Shown here in pieces: positions 56,851 through 64,000 of a stretch of 64,000 nucleotides of DNA (position 1 is its first letter; every line of letters starts with the position of its first letter). The DNA comes from Cavia porcellus. Taxonomy: Eukaryota; Chordata; Mammalia; Rodentia; Caviidae. The notes below the pieces were generated by a model. It was not told the DNA's origin, made no database searches, and worked only from the letters and a program-made list of their open reading frames with translations. Location of the stretch: contig NW_026947484.1 in the NCBI RefSeq assembly GCF_034190915.1, positions 141,830,982 through 141,894,981 on the forward strand. Direction: 5' to 3'. The translations under genes and the position numbers were made by a program.

Positions 56851-57003
56851 AAAAGAGGAAGAGAAAGGAGAGAAGGGAAGGGAAAGGGAAAGGGAAAGAG
56901 AGGCAGGGAGGGGAGGGGAGGGGAGGGGAGGGGAGGGAAGGGAAGGGAAGGGAAGGGAAGGGAAGGGAAGGGAAGGGAAGGGAAGGGAAGGGAAGGGAAA
57001 AAA
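56850..57003. repeat. (GGGAA)n purine-rich minisatellite
   Basis: An all-purine strand starts as GGGAAA-type units, passes through GGGGA units and becomes at least a dozen uniform GGGAA units (about 56934-57000). The strand asymmetry is extreme. Confidence 0.97.
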
Positions 57004-57184
57004 CAAGACTTTATCTGTGATCCTTGGCATAGACCTGCCAAATAAATGGAGGAGCTAAGGTCTGTGGGGCTAAGGTTTGTGGGAACCAAGAGATCTAATA
57101 CCAAAATAGACAAATAAAATCCTTATTAGAGGTAGCCTTAAGCCTCAAACTAAGGATTTTGGACTTTTATGTTTTGTAGAAGGA
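57004..57184. other. Short unannotated spacer
   Basis: Nothing recognised. Confidence 0.4.
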
Positions 57185-57365
57185 AAAAGCACCAGGCATA
57201 GAGTCAAAGACTTGGATTTAAATTCTGGCTCTGCAATGTAACACCTGTGTGTCTTTGGACAAATGAAATTTTAAGGCGCCATTTGTTTAATTATATATAA
57301 AATAGATTACTGCCTATTCTAGCTTCTATATTCACAGGATTGTTTTCAGGATCAAATGAGATTCT
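57185..57365 (+). mobile_element. MIR SINE
   Basis: ACTTGGATTTAAATTCTGGCTCTGC...CACCTGTGTGTCTTTGGACAAAT...GGATTGTTTTCAGGATCAAATGAG covers most of the MIR consensus. Confidence 0.85.
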
Positions 57366-57540
57366 AGATTTGGAACCCAGACACATCTGTATCCTGGCTT
57401 CAAGTCTCCAAAGCTTTCCCCACAAGATCACATTCACTTTAATCTTCCTGTAGTGGCTTTATGTATACCAATCTTATGTTTTTAAAAACTAAAATTTAAG
57501 CTCATGTTAGCACAGATATCTTTCACTTTTCACTTTTTAA

Positions 57541-57618
57541 AATCTGTACTGGAGATCAAACTCACGACTACACTCTTGCAAGGAAGGTGCTTATGCCACT
57601 GAGCTAAATCCCCAGCCC
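57541..57618 (-). mobile_element. ID SINE
   Basis: Antisense: ATCTGTACTGGAGATCAAACTC...GCCACTGAGCTAAATCCCCAGCCC. A 10 bp repeat TCACTTTTTA on both sides (57530-57539, 57619-57628) fits a TSD. Confidence 0.93.
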
Positions 57619-57628
57619 TCACTTTTTA

Positions 57629-59150
57629 CTATTCAAAGAATCTTTTCTAACTTCACAGCAGTATTCAATCACTAAAAGTCTCATAAAGACAGTATGTCTA
57701 GTTAGAGGAAAGGTTTCATTTATTGTACTATTTAGAGTCTACAAATGAAAATCCACAGAATAGACTCATGATCACTGCCCACATTTACCAAGTCATTCAA
57801 GATCATTAGACCATTATGTCTGATTTGAACTAAGCAGAACAAACACAACCATAAAGCTAAGTTCTTGCTTCTGGAGAATTTATCTATACTGCTTATCTCA
57901 GGACTTAGAAATTTGAAATACTGGCTTTCGAGAAGTGTTGATACAACTGATTTCAAATAAGCCTATAAATCTGCATACATGAATAGGTAGTTTTCTAAAA
58001 CACATATTACCTCCAATTTGTATGAATGATTTACAATCATGGGTTTTGAACCTGTGAGTCCATGAAAGAATCTATATACCTATTTTCTTCTGTCCAAATT
58101 TGTACCTTGTAAATATACATTATACTTGGTTGGATATTATATCTGTATTTCAACTTGATGTAGGTTGTGGTATAATAAAGATAAATTGATTTTATTCGAA
58201 GCACAATTGAAATTATAGCACCTTTGTATTATACTATTACCCAAAACATGTTAGAAATACAGCTGCCATTTGGTTGGGAGGGAATCTTATTATATTTAAA
58301 TTTCAAAAACAGTACTTATTAGAAAAAGTGATAAACTATAACCCTATATCCCGTGACTCACAGATCTGAGTGTCCTAATTAAGGAAAAGTAAAACAGATT
58401 CCACTTTGTGGATACTATCTAATTTGCCAGCTATGAAAAAGTCTAAGTTGAATGCCTATAATTCATCATTGGTGATGGGTATGAGACATAAAAACCTCAT
58501 ATTCTTTGACTCAATCAAGGATTATATTTTGATCCTGGAATGTATCTGTAATTATATACACTGTATTCTGTTTTCAGTTTTAAATTCTTAGAGCATCCCT
58601 GTGGTTCCCATGAAAACACTGACTTTAACAGGACACCCTTTTATGGTACATTTTTCCCATCAATGACCCCTTCCTCTCAACTTTTTCCATCAGAACTTAT
58701 GAGATTCATTTTAAAAACTCAGCAATAGTACTGTTTCCTTTTCTCACCTTTGACTCATCTCCACTGGATTATTCTTGTTCACAGGAACTTTTATCTTCCC
58801 ATTTCTCTACCATAAAGAGAAAAGAGGATTTTTTTCCCCTCTTACATCCAAGAATCTATGAATATAAACCCTTTTCCTTTCCCTCCTAAAATTTATCTTC
58901 CTGCTCAAATGTGCAGGGCCTGCCTACATCAGATATAGCAACCATCGCTGAAGTATCTGCCATGTCTAAAACCCCAAAACCCCTGTTTTGTTATGATTTA
59001 AAGACAATGTTCTCCTCCCAATTTAATTTTCTTAAACTGATACATTTGATTTATATTCCTAGAGGGAAGAGCTCCCAAGCCAGGAAAAAACTGAGGCATG
59101 GTCACAAGATATTCAATTTGGCATCAAGAATTTATCAAGAAATTTTTTAC
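57629..59150. other. AT-rich non-repetitive DNA, no gene seen
   Basis: Nothing recognised over 1.5 kb. Confidence 0.45.
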
Positions 59151-59151
59151 A

Positions 59152-59236
59152 GTTAGGGATGCAGCTCAGTGGTATAATTAGTATGTGTCAAGCCCTGGGT
59201 TCAATCCTTAGCAGCAACTAAAATAAATAAAAACTT
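59152..59236 (+). mobile_element. Diverged ID-type SINE
   Basis: TTAGGGATGCAGCTCAGTGG...AAGCCCTGGGTTCAATCCTTAGCAGC and an A-rich tail. The body resembles the older Ala-tRNA-like ID type rather than the young local subfamily. Confidence 0.75.
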
Positions 59237-59570
59237 AAGAACCAAGGTAACTATACTTGAGTTCAACTGACTCTGTAATACAGGAGCAATGGGTAATAAA
59301 TATCATTTTCTTAAAGTCATTTATTCTCAACTCTTGGAAATGACTAGGTATTTACTTCTAGTGAAGCTCTGCTATAGACTAGATAACAAAGTACCTGCTC
59401 AAACCAATGTGTCCTATAGAAGAGAACTTATACGAATCAGGGCCTGGTGGTATGGAAATGAGAGAAGCATACTGTGAGGCTGTAATTCTCTTCTGTACCA
59501 TTGCTCACTTTTCCTTAGCATTATCATTATCATTTCTCCTTCCTTCAAGGTGAAGTGTATATATACTGTG
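59237..59570. other. Nothing recognised
   Basis: No repeat or exon recognised. Confidence 0.4.
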
Positions 59571-59666
59571 TCTGCAAATATATACATTATATACATATAC
59601 AGAAATGCAAACAATATATACATGTTATATAACAATATATATATATATGTGTGTATATATAACGCA
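59571..59666. repeat. TA/CA-rich simple sequence
   Basis: Imperfect TATACA and TATATA arrays. Confidence 0.85.
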
Positions 59667-59924
59667 ATATACTAGAACAAACAAGGCATTTTTCTTCTAA
59701 TAACCATTTAATCAAAGTGACACTTGCTAGGGCTAAAAAACAAGTTGTTTCCCAAAAATCATCCTTCTAACCTGAGAACTGACTATAGGACCATAATACT
59801 GCTCAAAGAAAACAGCTGCCCAGTTATGCAACAGATATTGATAAGTTATGGGATCTATTTAATAGCCATTTCTACATGCACAGATAACTCTAGAATGCTA
59901 AGAATAACACATTTCTAAGATACT
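59667..59924. other. Nothing recognised
   Basis: No repeat or exon recognised. Confidence 0.4.
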
Positions 59925-60005
59925 TTTTTTTTGTAGTGGGGATCAAATTCACAATCATGTGATTGCCAGGTAGCTGCTTATGCCACTGAGCTAAATCTCC
60001 AGCCC
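59925..60005 (-). mobile_element. ID SINE
   Basis: Antisense: poly(T), GTAGTGGGGATCAAATTCACAATC...GCCACTGAGCTAAATCTCCAGCCC. Confidence 0.9.
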
Positions 60006-60149
60006 TTAATTACTTTTTGCTATAAATTAAAACATTATAAGAAAATAGTCAAAAAGTTATACAGCAACAGGGATAATATGTCATTCTGGAGTCTCCATAT
60101 TTTTTAACTCCTAGGAACTGGCAACAGGAATTCTGAGAAAATATTAATT

Positions 60150-60270
60150 TGTTTTTTGAGATAGGGTCTCAATATGTAGTGCAGGCTGGCCTCAAATTTG
60201 TGGCACATTTCTTGCCTCAGTCTCCTGCACATTGGGGGATTAACAGGTGTGTACAACCACCCCCGGCAGG
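60150..60270 (-). mobile_element. B1 SINE, antisense
   Basis: TTTTTTGAGATAGGGTCTCAATATG...CTTGCCTCAGTCTCCTGC...CAGGTGTGTACAACCACCCCCGGC. Confidence 0.9.
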
Positions 60271-60277
60271 ATATATG

Positions 60278-60366
60278 AAATTTTTTTTTTTAATCGGTAC
60301 CTGGGATCGAACTCACGAATGCCTTGCAAAGCAGGCGCTTATGCCACTGAGCTAAATCCACAGCCC
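60278..60366 (-). mobile_element. ID SINE, young subfamily, with partial anticodon-arm loss
   Basis: Antisense: T11, AATCGGTACCTGGGATCGAACTC...CAGGCGCTTATGCCACTGAGCTAAATCC. A GATATAT repeat flanks it (about 60268 and 60367), a likely short TSD. It inserted at the 5' edge of the B1 beside it. Confidence 0.92.
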
Positions 60367-60369
60367 GAT

Positions 60370-61074
60370 ATATTAATTTCTAATGTCATAACATCCTTTC
60401 TTCCAATCTATTAGTTCTGAAACTTTAAAGATGTAGGAGCTAAATGTTCACCTCTCTGCTTTTCCCAATTACCCTTCTGTCCAGCAAAGTACCACATATT
60501 AAAAAAGGTGAGATTAACCTATCTGGAAATTACCTGTGACACAACAATCACTGGAGGTCAACAAGAGATTAACCATTATAATCTCTCAACTTCTAAGACT
60601 ATCAGCCTCTAGGAAATCTTCCCTAATTATGTGTGAAATAGATTTTCTTCATTTCATATTGTAACATAAAGAAATATCTATTTACTCCATATATATGTAT
60701 AAGAGAAATTATAATGGGTAAAAGACACTCAGAATAAGAAAACCATGTGTTAAGCGCTGGACGGAATTTAAAGAGTAGGCTATTTAGTGTAAATATAAAG
60801 GTCTCAATTTCATACTAAGGACTTGATCTAAAATCACAACAGTTTTCTCCTCTTTGACAGTCAGGGAAAGCAGACCAAAATAGCTGGTGTAGTAATCACT
60901 CCCTTGACCCCTACCAGATTCCTAAGTATGTAAGTCTTCTAGCCTAGAAGAATGGACACCCAAAAAGCCCAGGTTATCTAGCCTGCTGCTGTGGTCACTG
61001 TATCTAAGCTAAAATATTTAAGGGTAAGACATACCAAGAAATAATAAACCCCTAACCCTACCTCAATTCTACTC
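60370..61074. other. Non-repetitive DNA, no gene seen
   Basis: Nothing recognised. Confidence 0.45.
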
Positions 61075-61243
61075 CTATACTAGGGATTGAACTCAGGGCT
61101 TTTGCATAAGCCACATATCCACCTCCTTTTATATTGAGACAATCTTACTAAGTTGCCCAAATGCAACTGGAATTTGCAATCATCCTGCCTCAGCTTCCCA
61201 AAGTACTGAAACTATAGGCATGCACCGTTGCACCCAGCTGGGA
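61075..61243 (-). mobile_element. B1 + ID composite SINE, antisense
   Basis: An inverted ID-like part (ATACTAGGGATTGAACTCAGGGC) is joined to an inverted B1 (AGTTGCCCAAATGCAACTGG...CATGCACCGTTGCACCCAGCTGGG). Confidence 0.82.
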
Positions 61244-61893
61244 AATAAAGTCATAATCGCAGCCACATTCTGGTGTTGGATAAATAAATGTAAAACATCC
61301 ATTCCTAGAATGGGAGGCATTTCATACTTTCAGATTAATCTTAATTAATGAGGAAAAAGAGAAATTATACACATCCTATATACACACCACCAGGCCTCTA
61401 AGCCAAGGTAGACTCCTCATATAGCAAAACTCAAGTGAGATGAATGCTACTATATGCATCATTTCCATTTTTCCTCCTTATGGCAGTTAATTTTCCATGA
61501 CACCTTAAATAGGCTGCAGGATGCTCAGGTTATTTGGTCAAATATTATTTTGGCTGCATCTGAGGGGGTGTTCTGGAATGACATCAATATCTGAGTACAA
61601 ACATGGAAGAGCAGATTGCTGTATTTAACATACAGAGGTAAGCCCTTATCTAATCAGTCCAAGTAATCCTGAAGAGAACAAAAGGTAAAAAAAAAACAAA
61701 ACAAAAAAACAAAATGACTACTTCTTTCAAGAGGGAACTCTTCCTGCCTCAGTACTTAAGCCAGGTCATCAGCCTGTGTTTTGGATCAGGAACTGAAATA
61801 TCAGCCCTCCTTGATGTTCAAGCCCACTGACTTTCAAGTTAGAACTTAAAACCACTGACTGTACAGTGCTCAGGCCTTAAGAGTTGGTTGGAT
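61244..61893. other. Non-repetitive DNA, no gene seen
   Basis: Nothing recognised. Confidence 0.45.
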
Positions 61894-61895
61894 TG

Positions 61896-62058
61896 GAGCC
61901 AGGTGTGTTGGTGCATGCCTGTAATTCCAGGACTTAGAAGGCTGAGGTAGGAGGACTATTCCAAGTTTGAGATCAGCCTGGGCTACAAAGTGAGCTCAAG
62001 GCCAGCCTGAACTGTACAGGGAGGCCCTGTTACAAAGAGACTCCCCCCACCCCCAAAA
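61896..62058 (+). mobile_element. B1 SINE with internal duplication
   Basis: AGCCAGGTGTGTTGGTGCATGCC...GATCAGCCTGGGCTACAAAGTGAGCTCAAGG...GGCCCTGTTACAAAGAG. Flanks TTGGATTGGA and TTGGACTGGA suggest a TSD with one mismatch. Confidence 0.93.
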
Positions 62059-63280
62059 GACTTGGACTGGAACAATACTAATTGCTCTCCTGGATCTCTA
62101 GCTGACCTGGTGTAGATCTTGGGACTTCTCATCTCATAATTACAAGAGTCAAATCTTTATAATAAATCTCTTTCTATATCTACATATATATCATATTTAT
62201 ATAAAAAACCTCTTAGTCCTTAACATAAATTAACTTGGAAGTCTGAGGTGCTTCCCATTATGAGGAAACATACTACAAATTCATTAAATGGGACAAGTCT
62301 GGGAAACAGGAAGATAAGCCTTATGACGTTATCTTTTTTTCTAAAAAAAATAAACAGTGAAAAAAACCCCAGATAATTTAGTCTGATGCTGCTTGATATA
62401 TTGTATATTAAAAGGGCAGATCTCTGTCTACCACTGTTTTATTGTAAAACTTCCTATTTCTCTAGATGTATCTAAAAACACAACGGCCTGACCTGACCTG
62501 ACATCTCTAGATACTAACAGACAGATAAAATTTCCAAAGTGTCGAAAGTTTCTCTTTTTTAAATTATTGTATCTGGAAGGTGTCAAAAATTTTGACAGCT
62601 GATAACTGCATTATACTCTATATGAAAACTAAAATGTCCAATTCAACACAGCTTTCTTCCATCCAAGTAGCGGTCAAATATAATGTAACTCTGACATCCT
62701 CCCATCCCTCTTCATTCCCAATTCAAAACCAATGTGTACTCTCAGAGCTATCTATGACAAACAGATCACCCCCCAAAGAAGCAATTCCTGTAGAGCCTGG
62801 GTACACGAGGTAAACAAGGAAATATCTTTTATTCCCCCTGGGATCAATCTGAATCAAAGCTTCTAGTTAACAACTTTTAGAGGCAAGCTATTAGGTTAGC
62901 AAGCCACTCCAACTTTTTCTTTTCCATCCTCAATTCTTTTATCCTCTATCAAAGTAAAGACAAAGTTACCTTAAACCCCCTTTCCTCAGCCCCAAATCAG
63001 TGTGTGATAGTCAACAAAAACCAAGGAAAGATTTTTAGCCAGGAAAGACTTACAAAGAATAGTGACCTTCCCTAAATTATGAAGGGCTAGTATGACCATA
63101 CATATCTTGCTACTTTGTATGCCTTTTTGACACACTTTTTAGTACACCAACTGCTATTATATGACTCTAGTGTAACCTTTTGAGACTCTGAAGTTCCAAC
63201 AACATTCTTAAAATTCTTCATTTATTCAAATTTAAACCTCAAAAGAACATGTATATGGAACACTGTTTGGCTTAAAAAGG
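62059..63280. other. AT-rich non-repetitive DNA, no gene seen
   Basis: Nothing recognised. A CCTGA triplet repeat lies near 62487-62501. Confidence 0.45.
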
Positions 63281-63281
63281 C

Positions 63282-63326
63282 CTACCTATTTCAGGTCTAC
63301 CTGTTTCGGGCCTACTTGTTCTGGGC
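63282..63326. repeat. Three imperfect 15 bp repeats
   Basis: CTACCTATTTCAGGT, CTACCTGTTTCGGGC and CTACTTGTTCTGGGC are head to tail. Confidence 0.85.
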
Positions 63327-63437
63327 AAGATTATTTTAATCGGTCTGACTACAAGTATAAGCAAAACAAGATAGATCAGAAAAGTGTCAAGGAAAAATGA
63401 ACTTCAGAAATTAAAACAATATAAAATTTGAATTCTT

Positions 63438-63524
63438 TTTTTTTAAATTGGTACTGGGAACTGAACTCACGACCGCCTGCTTGCAAGGCAGGTGCTTATG
63501 CCGCTGAGCTAAAGCCCCAGCCCC
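63438..63524 (-). mobile_element. ID SINE, young subfamily
   Basis: Antisense: T8, ATTGGTACTGGGAACTGAACTC...GCCGCTGAGCTAAAGCCCCAGCCC. A perfect 15 bp TSD AAAATTTGAATTCTT lies at 63423-63437 and 63525-63539. Confidence 0.96.
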
Positions 63525-63604
63525 AAAATTTGAATTCTTAATGAATAATGAATTACCAAAACCAGTGAATTGGTTGTAGAAGTATTAATGAAGTAATCAC
63601 TTTG

Positions 63605-63685
63605 GAAGGGTACTGGAAATTGAACTCAGGACCTTGCACTTGGCTAGGCAGGCACTTATGCTGCTGATCTATATCTCCAGCCCAG
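63605..63685 (-). mobile_element. ID-type SINE, old
   Basis: Antisense: GGTACTGGAAATTGAACTCAGGACC...GGCACTTATGCTGCTGATCTATATCTCCAGCCC, without a clear A tail. Confidence 0.8.
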
Positions 63686-64000
63686 TGAACCTATTATTAT
63701 TATAGGAAATTATTTTAAGGTTGCTAGAACAAAAGATAGTGGACAATGAGCGGGGCATCATTTTAAAAATCTCAGAATTAAAGATGTTACATATCTGTCT
63801 TTCTTTGTCTAGTTACCCAAATCATTTCCAAAAAGGAATCAGAATTAAAATTCTCCCAACATAAGATTCCCAAGACATGCTTTACTGGTTTCTGGAGAAA
63901 GTACACACCAAAGTGTGTGACGACAGGCCACTTGTTCCTTCCTACTGTAATTTTTCTTTGATTTATTCTATGACACTAACACAAAACTAAGTCCATCAAT
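63686..64000. other. Nothing recognised
   Basis: No repeat or exon recognised in the last 315 bases. Confidence 0.4.

Noticed and set aside
56696..57113. Gly/Lys/Arg or Pro/Ser-rich ORFs on both strands
   Set aside because: They translate the (GGGAA)n minisatellite; low complexity, not genes.

Overview
The window is mammalian nuclear DNA, almost certainly from a rodent. No intact host protein-coding gene can be supported in it. The rodent assignment rests on about 25 tRNA-derived ID-type SINEs (box A TAGCTCAG, box B GTTCGATCC, A-rich 3' tails), many B1 (7SL-derived) SINEs with the internal duplication typical of non-murid rodents, fused B1+ID composites, MaLR-type LTRs, and older pan-mammalian MIR, L2, hAT and L1M remnants. 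The youngest ID subfamily (core TGCCTTGCAAGCAGGC, ending GGTACCGATAAAAA) does not look like the mouse/rat, squirrel or cavy types I know. A castorimorph such as beaver is my guess, at low confidence.

Layout. Positions 1-3.4 kb hold old L1, SINEs and microsatellites. Positions 3.4-9.4 kb are mostly non-repetitive DNA with a MIR, a MER5-like hAT piece and a MaLR-like LTR. Positions 9.4-21.5 kb mix SINEs with several copies of one L1 lineage whose 3' end is an array of ~150 bp units. This ends in a complete, TSD-flanked, ORF1-only element (half-L1 type) at 18.36-21.46 kb. Positions 21.6-26.4 kb contain SINEs, a candidate unidentified 3'-terminal exon on the minus strand and a MaLR-type LTR. Positions 26.4-40.2 kb carry two nearly full-length, decayed L1s in the same orientation, each with a GC-rich monomer-like 5' region. 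Positions 40.2-51.5 kb hold SINEs, an LTR-like repeat, a broken antisense L1 that hosts a 557 bp composite retroposon, a second composite element, and a 5'-truncated L1 that keeps 250 open codons of ORF2. Positions 51.9-64 kb are mainly unique AT-rich DNA with a TSD-flanked solo LTR, a processed RPS3A pseudogene interrupted by an ID SINE, a purine-rich minisatellite and scattered SINEs.

How the parts relate. Nearly everything recognisable is retrotransposition. The L1s encode (or encoded) the machinery. The ORF1-only element and the GC-headed composite elements share their 3' repeat array with one L1 lineage, as expected of non-autonomous derivatives using that L1. ID, B1 and the RPS3A pseudogene are further L1 clients with A-rich tails and 9-16 bp target-site duplications. 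Nested insertions give a relative chronology. I found no CRISPR array, operon, rRNA gene or functional tRNA gene. The most unusual content is the family of elements sharing the ~150 bp 3' array.
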